A DNA stretch of 64,000 bases from Nonlabens sp964478845 (GTDB taxonomy: Bacteria > Bacteroidota > Bacteroidia > Flavobacteriales > Flavobacteriaceae), in NCBI GenBank assembly GCA_964478845.1, contig CAYZJT010000018.1:1-64000 (forward strand). Reading direction: 5' to 3'. The notes below the pieces were generated by a model. That model had not been told where the DNA came from, did not search any database, and saw only the letters and a program-made list of their open reading frames with translations. Below, one piece after another: positions 8,739 to 17,614 of the stretch; positions within the stretch are counted from its first letter, which is position 1; each line of letters opens with the position of its first letter. A program made the position numbers and the translations under genes.

Positions 8739-11700
8739 ATGGCTAGATATAACGAAAAAGAAGCTCAGAAAAAGTTCAATAAGATCTCGATAGGTCTTGC
8801 GTCACCAGAGTCGATTCTAGGAGAGTCGCGCGGTGAGGTCCTCAAACCGGAAACGATCAACTATCGTACGCACAAGCCGGAAAGGGATGGACTATTCTGT
8901 GAGCGCATTTTTGGTCCTGTAAAGGATTATGAATGTGCCTGTGGAAAATACAAGCGCATACGTTACAAGGGAATCGTGTGTGACCGCTGTGGGGTAGAGG
9001 TGACTGAAAAGAAGGTACGTCGCGACCGCATCGGGCACATCAATCTGGTGGTTCCCGTCGCGCACATCTGGTATTTCCGTAGCTTGCCAAACAAGATAGG
9101 ATACCTACTGGGTCTTCCATCTAAGAAACTGGATATGATCATCTACTACGAGCGTTATGTAGTGATCCAGCCAGGTATCGCAAAAAATGCTGAAGGAGAG
9201 GCCGTCAACAAGATGGACTTCCTTACTGAAGAAGAATACCTGGATATCCTTGATAGCTTGCCACAGGAAAATCAGTACCTCGAGGATACTGATCCTAACA
9301 AGTTTATCGCAAAAATGGGTGCAGACTGTCTGATCGCGCTGCTTAACCGCATCGATCTTGAGACCTTGTCTTACGACTTGCGCCACAAAGCAAACAACGA
9401 GACTTCTAAGCAACGTAAAACTGAGGCGCTCAAACGTCTTCAGGTAGTACAAGCGCTTAAGGAATCTAACGAAAACCGAGAGAACAAGCCGGAGTGGATG
9501 ATCCTGAAGGTAATTCCTGTAATTCCACCCGAATTACGCCCACTTGTTCCTCTAGATGGTGGACGTTTTGCTACTTCTGACTTGAATGACCTTTACCGTC
9601 GTGTAATCATACGTAACAACCGTCTGAAGCGATTGATGGAGATCAAAGCGCCAGAGGTGATTTTGCGTAATGAGAAGCGTATGCTTCAGGAATCTGTAGA
9701 CTCGCTACTTGACAACACAAGAAAGTCAAGCGCGGTGAAGACTGATTCTAACCGTCCATTGAAGTCACTTTCTGACTCATTGAAAGGTAAGCAGGGACGT
9801 TTCCGTCAGAACCTACTCGGTAAGCGTGTGGATTACTCGGCACGTTCTGTAATCGTCGTAGGACCAGAATTGAAATTGTATGAATGTGGTCTGCCTAAAG
9901 ACATGGCAGCCGAGCTTTACAAGCCATTCATTATCCGTAAGTTGATTGAGCGCGGTATCGTAAAGACCGTTAAATCAGCTAAGCGAATCATTGATAAGAA
10001 AGAGCCTGTAGTTTGGGATATCTTGGAAAACGTTTTGAAAGGACACCCAGTCCTTTTGAACCGTGCCCCAACGCTTCACCGTCTAGGTATCCAAGCGTTC
10101 CAGCCTAAGCTTATTGAAGGAAAGGCGATCCAGCTTCACCCGCTTGTTTGTACTGCTTTTAACGCAGACTTTGACGGTGACCAGATGGCTGTTCACCTTC
10201 CGCTAGGTCCAGAAGCAATTCTTGAGTCGCAGCTATTGATGCTGGCTTCACACAATATCCTGAATCCTGCAAATGGTAGCCCGATTGCGGTGCCATCTCA
10301 GGACATGGTATTGGGTCTTTACTACATGACTAAGCTACGTCGTACAGACGAGAAGCATGTCGTAAAAGGTGAAGGTTTGACCTTCTACGGCCCAGAAGAA
10401 TTGATTGTTGCTTTCAACGAAAAGAAAGTAGACATCAACGCGCCTGTAAAGTGTCGTATCAACTTGCTACAAGCTGACGGTACTTACAAGCCTGAAATCA
10501 TTGAAACTACTGCCGGTCGTGTGATCTTCAACGAGAAGGTGCCAGATGCAGCTGGTTATGTCAATGAAGTATTGAACAAAAAAGCTTTGCGTGACATCAT
10601 CGGTCATATCCTAAAAGTGACTGATGTGCCTACGACTGCTGCCTTCCTAGATGAGATCAAAGATCTAGGTTATGGATTTGCATTCCGCGGTGGATTGTCA
10701 TTCTCTCTTGGTGATATCATGATTCCAGAAGAGAAGTCAAGTATGATCGAGGAGGCTAATAGGAAAGTCGATAATATCCGCGGTAACTACGGTATGGGTC
10801 TAATCACCCAAAACGAGCGTTACAACCAGGTGATTGACGTCTGGACTGCAACTAACGCCCAGCTAACTGAGCTTTCCATGAAAAACATTAGAGAAGACCA
10901 GCAAGGTTTCAACTCAGTGTTTATGATGCTTGATTCAGGTGCGAGGGGTAGTAAGGAGCAGATCCGTCAGCTGACTGGTATGCGCGGTCTGATGGCCAAG
11001 CCTAAGAAATCCAACTCAGGAGGTGGTGAAATCATCGAGAACCCGATTCTTTCTAACTTTAAGGAAGGTCTATCGATTCTTGAATACTTTATCTCGACTC
11101 ACGGTGCACGTAAAGGACTTGCAGATACGGCCCTGAAAACGGCAGATGCAGGTTACTTGACTCGTCGTCTACATGATGTTGCACAAGACGTCATCGTAAA
11201 TACAGAAGACTGTGGAACCCTGAGAGGAATTGAGGTTTCTGCTTTGAAGAAGAACGAGGAAGTGATGGAATCGCTAGGTTCTAGAATCGCTGGTCGTACT
11301 TCGCTTCACGATGTAGTCGATCCTGCAACTCAAGAAGTACTTGTCAAGGCAAATGAGATGATCACCGATAAAATCGCTGATGCAATCGACCAGACAAGTC
11401 TTGAGAGCGTGGAAGTACGTTCTGCACTTACTTGTGAGGCACTTCAAGGAATCTGTACCAAGTGTTACGGTCGCAACCTAGCTACAAACCGCATGGTAAT
11501 GCGAGGAGAAGCTGTAGGGGTTATCGCTGCACAGAGTATCGGTGAGCCAGGAACTCAACTTACATTGAGAACATTCCACGTGGGTGGTGTTGCAGGTAAC
11601 GTATCAGAGGAAAGCAGCATCGTTGCTAAAAACGATGGTGTACTCGAGATCGATGACCTGAAAACAGTAACTGGCGAGGATACAGAAGGTAAAGAAGTAG

Positions 11701-13046
11701 AAGTGGTGATTTCACGTACAGCTGAATCTAAACTTCTTCATCCAAAAACGGGACTTACACTCAACTCAAACAACATTCCTTATGGTGCTGCACTTTACGC
11801 TAAGCCAGGCGGGAAAGTGAAGAAAGGTGATCTCATCGCTCAATGGGATCCATTTAACGGTGTGATCATTTCAGAATTTGCAGGTCAGATTGAATTTGAG
11901 AACATCATCCAAGGAACTACTTTCCAAGTGGAAACTGATGAGCAGACTGGTTACGAGGAAAAAGTAATTACTGATTCTCGTGATAAGAAATTGATCCCGA
12001 CGCTTCACATTCAAGATGCTAAAGGTGAGAACCTGATCTCCTACAACTTACCGGTAGGAGCACACCTCATGGTAAATGATGAAGAAAAGATCAAAGTAGG
12101 TAAGATCCTTGTGAAGATCCCACGTAAATCAGCTAAGGCTGGTGATATTACGGGTGGTTTGCCACGTGTAACCGAGCTCTTTGAAGCGCGTAACCCATCT
12201 AACCCAGCTGTAGTAAGTGAGATTGATGGTGTGGTGTCATTTGGTAAGATCAAGCGCGGTAACCGTGAGATCATCGTTACTTCAAAAACTGAGGAAGTCA
12301 AGAAATACCTAGTCAAGCTATCTAATCAGATCCTAGTTCAGGAGAACGATTATGTACGTGCAGGTATGCCACTTTCTGATGGTTCTATCACACCTAAAGA
12401 TATTCTTGCGATTAAAGGTCCTAGCGCTGTACAACAGTATCTAGTGAACGAGGTACAGGAAGTTTATCGTCTGCAAGGGGTGAAGATTAATGACAAGCAC
12501 TTTGAAGTAGTCGTGAGACAGATGATGCGTAAGGTACGTATCGTAGATCCAGGAGATGGAATCTTCCTAGAGAACCAGCTGGTTCATAAGGAGGACTTCA
12601 TCCTTGAAAACGACAAGCTTTACGGTATGAAAGTCGTGGAAAGCGCGGGTGATTCAGAAAACCTAAAAGAAGGTCAGATCGTATCGCCACGTGATCTAAG
12701 GGACGAGAACTCAATCCTAAGACGTGAGGATAAAACTCTTGTAGTCGCCAGAGATGTTAATCCAGCAACTGCAGAGCCAATCCTTCAAGGTATCACACGT
12801 GCGTCACTTCAAACCAAGTCATTTATTAGTGCGGCTTCTTTCCAAGAAACCACCAAAGTATTGAACGAGGCTGCGGTAAGCGGTAAGATCGATACGCTGG
12901 AAGGATTGAAAGAGAACGTCATCGTAGGTAAACGTATTCCTGCTGGTACAGGTATGCGCAACTATGAGGACATTCTTGTAGGTTCTAAGGAAGAGATGGA
13001 ACGCAGAGCGCAAATGGCAGATGAACCACAAGTAAACTATAACTAG
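8739..13046 (+). CDS. rpoC: DNA-directed RNA polymerase subunit beta'
   Basis: A 1435-residue subunit. The N-terminal zinc ribbon (CACGKYKRIRYKG and VCDRCGVEV, about residues 66-88) and the Mg-binding NADFDGDQMAVH (about 473-484) are intact. The second zinc site (CEALQGICTKCYGRN) and the trigger-loop region (GEPGTQLTLRTFHVGGVAG) are also present. Between them lie the clamp and bridge-helix regions. Length is in the normal Bacteroidota range. The stop is 2 bp before the DUF3467 gene. Confidence 0.99.
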   Translation: MARYNEKEAQKKFNKISIGLASPESILGESRGEVLKPETINYRTHKPERDGLFCERIFGPVKDYECACGKYKRIRYKGIVCDRCGVEVTEKKVRRDRIGHINLVVPVAHIWYFRSLPNKIGYLLGLPSKKLDMIIYYERYVVIQPGIAKNAEGEAVNKMDFLTEEEYLDILDSLPQENQYLEDTDPNKFIAKMGADCLIALLNRIDLETLSYDLRHKANNETSKQRKTEALKRLQVVQALKESNENRENKPEWMILKVIPVIPPELRPLVPLDGGRFATSDLNDLYRRVIIRNNRLKRLMEIKAPEVILRNEKRMLQESVDSLLDNTRKSSAVKTDSNRPLKSLSDSLKGKQGRFRQNLLGKRVDYSARSVIVVGPELKLYECGLPKDMAAELYKPFIIRKLIERGIVKTVKSAKRIIDKKEPVVWDILENVLKGHPVLLNRAPTLHRLGIQAFQPKLIEGKAIQLHPLVCTAFNADFDGDQMAVHLPLGPEAILESQLLMLASHNILNPANGSPIAVPSQDMVLGLYYMTKLRRTDEKHVVKGEGLTFYGPEELIVAFNEKKVDINAPVKCRINLLQADGTYKPEIIETTAGRVIFNEKVPDAAGYVNEVLNKKALRDIIGHILKVTDVPTTAAFLDEIKDLGYGFAFRGGLSFSLGDIMIPEEKSSMIEEANRKVDNIRGNYGMGLITQNERYNQVIDVWTATNAQLTELSMKNIREDQQGFNSVFMMLDSGARGSKEQIRQLTGMRGLMAKPKKSNSGGGEIIENPILSNFKEGLSILEYFISTHGARKGLADTALKTADAGYLTRRLHDVAQDVIVNTEDCGTLRGIEVSALKKNEEVMESLGSRIAGRTSLHDVVDPATQEVLVKANEMITDKIADAIDQTSLESVEVRSALTCEALQGICTKCYGRNLATNRMVMRGEAVGVIAAQSIGEPGTQLTLRTFHVGGVAGNVSEESSIVAKNDGVLEIDDLKTVTGEDTEGKEVEVVISRTAESKLLHPKTGLTLNSNNIPYGAALYAKPGGKVKKGDLIAQWDPFNGVIISEFAGQIEFENIIQGTTFQVETDEQTGYEEKVITDSRDKKLIPTLHIQDAKGENLISYNLPVGAHLMVNDEEKIKVGKILVKIPRKSAKAGDITGGLPRVTELFEARNPSNPAVVSEIDGVVSFGKIKRGNREIIVTSKTEEVKKYLVKLSNQILVQENDYVRAGMPLSDGSITPKDILAIKGPSAVQQYLVNEVQEVYRLQGVKINDKHFEVVVRQMMRKVRIVDPGDGIFLENQLVHKEDFILENDKLYGMKVVESAGDSENLKEGQIVSPRDLRDENSILRREDKTLVVARDVNPATAEPILQGITRASLQTKSFISAASFQETTKVLNEAAVSGKIDTLEGLKENVIVGKRIPAGTGMRNYEDILVGSKEEMERRAQMADEPQVNYN

Positions 13047-13048
13047 TA

Positions 13049-13366
13049 ATGGCAGACGGCAATAATCCAGATAACAAAAACAAAATCAACATCCAGGTAG
13101 ATGAAGCCATCGCAGAGGGGCAGTACAGCAACCTCGCGATTATCAACCACTCAGTTTCTGAGTTTGTGGTGGATTTTGTGAATATCATGCCAGGCAACCC
13201 CAAGTCAAAGGTGAAGTCCAGAATCATTCTGACACCACAACACGCAAAGCGATTGGCAAGGGCATTGGCAGATAACGTGCGCAAGTTTGAAAAGGCGCAT
13301 GGTGAGATCAAGGATTATGAACAGCCGCCCATTCCTTTAAATTTTGGCCCAACAGGTCAAGCATAA
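13049..13366 (+). CDS. DUF3467 domain-containing protein
   Basis: A 105-residue protein that starts 2 bp after rpoC and is surely co-transcribed. It matches the DUF3467 family: INIQVDEAIAEGQYSNLAII, then FVNIMPGNPKSKVKSRIILTP and a C-terminal helix, AKRLARALADNVRKFEKAHG. The function is unknown. Its constant position after rpoC in Bacteroidota suggests a role near transcription. It has no signal peptide and is probably cytoplasmic. Confidence 0.9.
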   Translation: MADGNNPDNKNKINIQVDEAIAEGQYSNLAIINHSVSEFVVDFVNIMPGNPKSKVKSRIILTPQHAKRLARALADNVRKFEKAHGEIKDYEQPPIPLNFGPTGQA

Positions 13367-13370
13367 TTTC

Positions 13371-13399
13371 AAACCCGATTCGAGAGAGTCGGGTTTTTT
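13371..13399 (+). terminator. Rho-independent terminator of the rpoBC operon
   Basis: AACCCGA (13372-13378) pairs with TCGGGTT (13389-13395) and runs into six T. It lies directly after the DUF3467 stop. Confidence 0.85.
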
Positions 13400-13438
13400 G
13401 ATTGTGAAATAGTGGAGGTGTCACAAGTTGCGATCGCG

Positions 13439-13492
13439 ATAGAATTCGAACCTATGACCTTCTACTTAAAAGGCAGATGCTTTATCCAACTG
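13439..13492 (-). pseudogene. tRNA-Lys (TTT) remnant
   Basis: On the minus strand this reads CAGTTGGATAAAGCATCTGC, then an anticodon loop CTTTTAA (anticodon TTT) with stem TCTGC/GTAGA, a variable region AGGTC and a T arm ATAGG-TTCGAAT-TCTAT. The D-stem 5' half is lost (AGAA where GCTC is expected) and no acceptor stem can form: upstream ATAAGCC against downstream CGCGATC. It is therefore a broken tRNA-Lys, not a functional gene. It sits at the edge of an AT-rich minus-strand gene block, which suggests a scar of integration or recombination. Confidence 0.75.
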
Positions 13493-13507
13493 TTCTTGGC
13501 TTATTTC

Positions 13508-13521
13508 GCTTTCGCGAAAGC
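13508..13521. repeat. Iterated palindrome, copy 4
   Basis: Perfect copy lying between the tRNA-Lys remnant and the stop of the outer-membrane protein gene. Confidence 0.95.
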
Positions 13522-13529
13522 AGAATCAC

Positions 13530-16046
13530 TTAAAAATAATATGACCACGAGACAACAAATCTTCTACCTTGAATCTGCACGGCATTCCTACTATTGATTT
13601 GAGGTGAGATACTCTCTGAAACGATTTCATCATTATCAAACAGATTGATAAGTCTTAATCTTATTTGACTGTCGAGTTTGTTTAGATCGTACTTGTAACT
13701 CAAATTCAAAAAATGCAGCAATTCATCGCTCCCATAGTCATTACTTATTAACTCAACTCCCGCTTCTGATCTATCTGTAGCATAATCCAAAGTTATATTG
13801 TTTTGAAAGTTGAGTACCTCATTTTGCGGGCTATCTTGAATTTGTATCACATTCTGACTGAGTGAAGTTGCGCTACGGAAAAAGAACTTCTTACCTATTC
13901 TCTTGCTTGTGTTCACCTCAGCTGAAAACATGTCATTATCAAATTCGAGAATTCTATCGAGCGATGCTTGAAAAGAGCTGAATCGCACCCAGCTCAATGA
14001 CGCCTTTAGACTTAGCTTTTTGAGGATTAAGAAGTCTTTCTCCGCTCTTAACTGTATCTGTCTTTGTGTTCTATCGAGATTAGTTAGAACCGATACGGTA
14101 CTTATCTCGTCAAAGTCATAATTGGAAATAAGAATATTTTTAGTAAGATTCATGCTTGCAGATAATGTGGTTCTATTGTAAAACTCTCCCCATCTAATAT
14201 TGTAGGAGTAGTCCAGAACTTCAGAAAACGGATTCGCATTATTCACCGATTGAGATATCGTATTTGAAGTAAATAGTTGAGGTAGAAAAGCTGCTCTATT
14301 CCCAAGCCTTGTATAATAATTTCTGAACCCAAATGAACTTAGGGTCCCGCCCCATTTAAATTGAAGTTGAACCGTAGGTATAACAATCTTTGTCCGATTA
14401 ATATTTGAAATAATATTCTCAGAGTCAAGGATGAAGATTTGGGGCACAGCATTTAAAATGAACTTTTTGCTTTTGAGAAAAGTTCCGGATATCTGGTGAG
14501 ACCATATTCCTATTTGCTCATCATCTCTGAATAACAATTCGTTACTTTCAGATCGTTCTAAATCGTAATCAAGGTGAATGAAGTCAAATTGTGACTTGTA
14601 TCCTAACTGAAAGATCTTAGTTCTTTTGAAAGGAATATCAACTTTAGAAGATAATGCTATGCTCTCACCTTTAAAAGTTTGGTCAAAGATGTTGAAACCA
14701 ATTGATTGTTTCTGATCCTCTATGACATCATGCGCTAGTTGCAATTCTAATTCATAAACAAAATCTTCATTTTTCTTAAACTGAAGCTTTGAATTCGCCA
14801 ATAGGTGAGTAACATTATAATCATTATCCTCAATGATGTTCTGGCCATTTAGGGATCGTATTTCATCACCATGGATTGAATTACTCCCAAATGTCGCAGA
14901 AGAATTACTATACCATTTCTCTGATTGCTTCTTGTAACCAGTTGTTATGGTATGCTTCTCTAGCTGCAAATTTCGATCGTTTACTTCTAAACGATTGATT
15001 AACTCATCATCCTCAAAAAAGGTTGATTGCACCGTGTTCAGATAATCATTTTCTTCTATAACAGTTGAATACTTAATCGTAATGGGGTTATCCTCATTTG
15101 TGTCAATTGGGATGTTTGAATTTGAGTCAATGATAAATGATTGGTTGAATAAGCCATAAACATCATTTAAACTCTGATTAGCTGTTTTGGGTGAGATAAT
15201 TGAATAATTGAATATTGGCTCTTCGGGATTAAATCTTATACTAAATCTGGATTGACCTAGATTGTCAGTTGCTAGTTTGAGGTAATTTGAGAAAAGTGAA
15301 TTGGCTAGAATGTGGGCATAGTCCCCAACATACATGTTGTCGTTTCCTACACCTCCTGTAACTTGTCCAGAATAAATGTTCTTACCAGTATACACCAGAT
15401 CAATTGCCTGACTTTTGATGTCCCTGGTCTTGAATCCTTTGTCATCATTGTATTTCTCGATCACTTTAAGTTCAACCACTATTGATGAGTTGATAAAACT
15501 TATAGCATCTTTATACTCTTGATCAAATAATTTTCTGCCATTGATAAGCATATCAGTAACATCCTTTCCTTTGTAAGAAATTTTACCGTCCTTCTGGACG
15601 ATCATACCCGGAATTCTGGATATTACTTGATCGATGGTTTTATCAGTAGGTAGAGCAAATGGCTTCAGATCGACGATGGTGGTATCACCACGCTTCACGA
15701 TGGATTTCTTTGCTTCAATCAGGATTTCGTCTAGCTCTGAAGTTTTTTTTGCAAGGACTATGGTCTTAATCTCATTTACACGAGAAAATGAAAAACTACT
15801 CTCAAACACCTCATAAGATAAATGAGAGGTTTTAATTTTATAGGTAGTGTTGATTTTGAAATCAAAGGCTAATCTCCCTTGATCATTTGAGTATGCAATA
15901 CCGAGTAGGGCATCTGAGTCATCAGTAACTAAAACTTTAACCTCAGAGATGGGTTGATTGAAACTGTCTGTAAAAACAATAGCCTGACTAAAAACAGTCA
16001 AGCTATTAAGGATTAGTAAAACTGAGAATAGTCTTTTTCTACACAA
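13530..16046 (-). CDS. Outer-membrane TonB-receptor-like protein with carboxypeptidase-regulatory-like domain
   Basis: An 838-residue secreted protein. A signal peptide (about 1-21, ending TVFSQ) is followed by a CarboxypepD_reg-like beta-sandwich (about 22-95) and a plug-like segment, IDQVISRIPGMIVQKDGKIS then DMLINGRKLF. A long beta-rich C-terminal half ends in aromatic residues (WSYYF), like an outer-membrane barrel. The only start fitting the frame is TTG at 16046; the next upstream in-frame stop is close. It follows the GLPGLI gene by 4 bp, a common Bacteroidota pairing. GC is low: 28% and 33% in two 60-bp lines counted, against 50% in one rpoC line. The substrate is unknown. Confidence 0.8.
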   Translation of the reverse strand: MCRKRLFSVLLILNSLTVFSQAIVFTDSFNQPISEVKVLVTDDSDALLGIAYSNDQGRLAFDFKINTTYKIKTSHLSYEVFESSFSFSRVNEIKTIVLAKKTSELDEILIEAKKSIVKRGDTTIVDLKPFALPTDKTIDQVISRIPGMIVQKDGKISYKGKDVTDMLINGRKLFDQEYKDAISFINSSIVVELKVIEKYNDDKGFKTRDIKSQAIDLVYTGKNIYSGQVTGGVGNDNMYVGDYAHILANSLFSNYLKLATDNLGQSRFSIRFNPEEPIFNYSIISPKTANQSLNDVYGLFNQSFIIDSNSNIPIDTNEDNPITIKYSTVIEENDYLNTVQSTFFEDDELINRLEVNDRNLQLEKHTITTGYKKQSEKWYSNSSATFGSNSIHGDEIRSLNGQNIIEDNDYNVTHLLANSKLQFKKNEDFVYELELQLAHDVIEDQKQSIGFNIFDQTFKGESIALSSKVDIPFKRTKIFQLGYKSQFDFIHLDYDLERSESNELLFRDDEQIGIWSHQISGTFLKSKKFILNAVPQIFILDSENIISNINRTKIVIPTVQLQFKWGGTLSSFGFRNYYTRLGNRAAFLPQLFTSNTISQSVNNANPFSEVLDYSYNIRWGEFYNRTTLSASMNLTKNILISNYDFDEISTVSVLTNLDRTQRQIQLRAEKDFLILKKLSLKASLSWVRFSSFQASLDRILEFDNDMFSAEVNTSKRIGKKFFFRSATSLSQNVIQIQDSPQNEVLNFQNNITLDYATDRSEAGVELISNDYGSDELLHFLNLSYKYDLNKLDSQIRLRLINLFDNDEIVSESISPQINSRNAVQIQGRRFVVSWSYYF

Positions 16047-16050
16047 GTAA

Positions 16051-16851
16051 CTATCGGTGGTTATCTATAAAATAGGGTAAGTAAATTTCAAAATTGCGGT
16101 AAGGAATACCTATCGTAGTTGTCGGGTCTTCGGCCTCAAGTTTAGATTTTACCATCTCTCGCCATTTTGATCTTTTCAAAATAAATTCTCGATATGAGAG
16201 TTCTTTTCTTTTCTTATGCTTTTCAAGCACAGGAATCATTTTGAAGTCATCAAGTTTTTCAATATTAGTGGCTCTCATTTTTACCGTTTCATCAAAACTC
16301 GTAACTTCTAAAATCAATCCAGGTGCACCCATAAATTTCCAAGGCCCGTCACTGTACTTTAAGTCAGGTGTGTAGAAAATTTCATAATCTCGACCCCTAA
16401 AAGAAACGATTAACTGCTTACAATCGTATTCTAGTATTTTTTTTTCTTGCTTACCTTCAGTAAAATTAAAACTAGGATTATCGGATATGAAAGCACTCTC
16501 ACCAAAAGTTAAAGACGCTCCATAATTCACTTCGTGGCTTTTAATGTTTTTGTAATAATTGAATGAATTTGAGAATTGTTTAGACTCGAAAATAGCAGGA
16601 TTTCCATAAGCGTCGTAAAGAGTCGTGTCTACATAGCTAACGAGTTCTTGGTAACTGTTTTCGCCATTGGTTCTGAGCTTTTGGTGCAAAGCGTAAAGTT
16701 CGGTTTCGGGTTCAGATCTATCGTTTAAGAATATTTCGTAATCTACAACAACTCCCTTATGCTTCTCTTGCAATTCAACCTCAGACTGCCTGAGTTCTAA
16801 AGATTGAGTGCCAATCACAATTAGCAAAAAATAAGCAACAATATTATTCAT
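16051..16851 (-). CDS. GLPGLI family protein
   Basis: A 266-residue protein with an N-terminal hydrophobic signal (NNIVAYFLLIVIGTQSLEL). The family core reads YEIFYTPDLKYSDGPWKFMG followed by APGLILEVTSFDE, where the namesake GLPGLI is GAPGLI. Function is unknown; these proteins usually sit beside TonB-like outer-membrane proteins, as here. Its start codon overlaps the stop of the upstream Cys-rich gene (TAATG), so translation is probably coupled. It is probably periplasmic. Confidence 0.85.
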   Translation of the reverse strand: MNNIVAYFLLIVIGTQSLELRQSEVELQEKHKGVVVDYEIFLNDRSEPETELYALHQKLRTNGENSYQELVSYVDTTLYDAYGNPAIFESKQFSNSFNYYKNIKSHEVNYGASLTFGESAFISDNPSFNFTEGKQEKKILEYDCKQLIVSFRGRDYEIFYTPDLKYSDGPWKFMGAPGLILEVTSFDETVKMRATNIEKLDDFKMIPVLEKHKKRKELSYREFILKRSKWREMVKSKLEAEDPTTTIGIPYRNFEIYLPYFIDNHR

Positions 16852-17144
16852 TAGTCTTTTGTAACGCTTAAGGATAATGCTTGCTTTAATATTTGAAGAG
16901 CTCGCCTACCTAAGTACTGAGACCTCGCGCAAGCTTCTTCGTATGCCTCCTGTCCAGCTTCTGGTCCCTGACCTACGACAGCAACACATTGAGTAACCGC
17001 AATGGAAGTCGGGAGATTATCTTCATCCACGGTATGAATTCTTTCCGTACAACACCTGTGGCTGGTATTAGGATCTAATATTTGTGCTTGTGAAAAACAC
17101 AACGCAGGCGACAACATTACTAGTAAATAAAATAGTTTTTTCAT
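16851..17144 (-). CDS. Small secreted Cys-rich protein A
   Basis: 97 residues with a Sec signal peptide (KKLFYLLVMLSPALCFSQA). The predicted mature part contains Cys31-Cys32, Cys53 and Cys72, then a helix ending LSLSVTKD. I do not recognise a named family. It is a paralog of the gene just upstream: the Cys-Cys to Cys spacing is 21 in both and the last spacing is 19 against 18. Its stop overlaps the GLPGLI start. It may be exported through, or displayed by, the neighbouring outer-membrane system; that is inference. Confidence 0.7.
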   Translation of the reverse strand: MKKLFYLLVMLSPALCFSQAQILDPNTSHRCCTERIHTVDEDNLPTSIAVTQCVAVVGQGPEAGQEAYEEACARSQYLGRRALQILKQALSLSVTKD

Positions 17145-17146
17145 GG

Positions 17147-17449
17147 TCAGATTGTTTCTTTATGAACTGAGAAAGACAAAATCATAAGCTTGATAGCTTT
17201 GGCTTTACCTTCTGCCTTATCACAAGCCTTTTTTAAAGCCTGTTCTTTAGTTTCTTTACCAGTGTCATATTCATAACAGGTGCCGACCTTGATATGTAAT
17301 CTATCTTCATCCGTACCAGGCCCGTACACATTTTTATTGCAACACTGGCGACCTTTATCCGGGGTCGACTTTATAATCGGCTCATTTTTGGAATATATTC
17401 ATGATACACCCGCCAAAACAAAAATAAAAGTTAGTTTTAATGTGTTCAT
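17147..17449 (-). pseudogene. Small Cys-rich secreted protein B, interrupted by in-frame TGA
   Basis: From ATG 17449 the frame reads MNTLKLTFIFVLAGVS, then TGA (17401-17399), then continues without a break for 83 more codons (IYSKNEPIIKSTP, GRQCCNKNVYGPGT, and so on to FSVHKETI). The TGA falls where a lipobox Cys (TGT or TGC) would end the signal peptide, so one base change would restore a 100-residue lipoprotein. Cys36-Cys37, Cys58 and Cys76 align with protein A. A GTG at 17329 could in principle start a 60-residue cytoplasmic remnant, but that would lack the signal. It stops 2 bp before protein A. Confidence 0.7.
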
Positions 17450-17614
17450 AATTTTCCGATTTTACCCAAATATACATATTTATGACAAGCGAATTCAATC
17501 TAACTTCAAATCCGTTTAAATTGTATTCTTTGTTATAGACTGCAAATCAGTTTATATTTTAGGCTATTATTTTCTTAAGCAACCTAAAATATTTTTTTAA
17601 TTTTAGATCAATCT

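Noticed and set aside
13431..13440. GCGATCGC octamer like cyanobacterial HIP1
   Set aside because: Only isolated occurrences were seen (here and at about 61286). They are not iterated in this window, so coincidence is likely.
13412..13597. Plus-strand open frame over the tRNA-Lys remnant
   Set aside because: It crosses the tRNA remnant, a palindrome copy and the end of the outer-membrane gene; no protein features.
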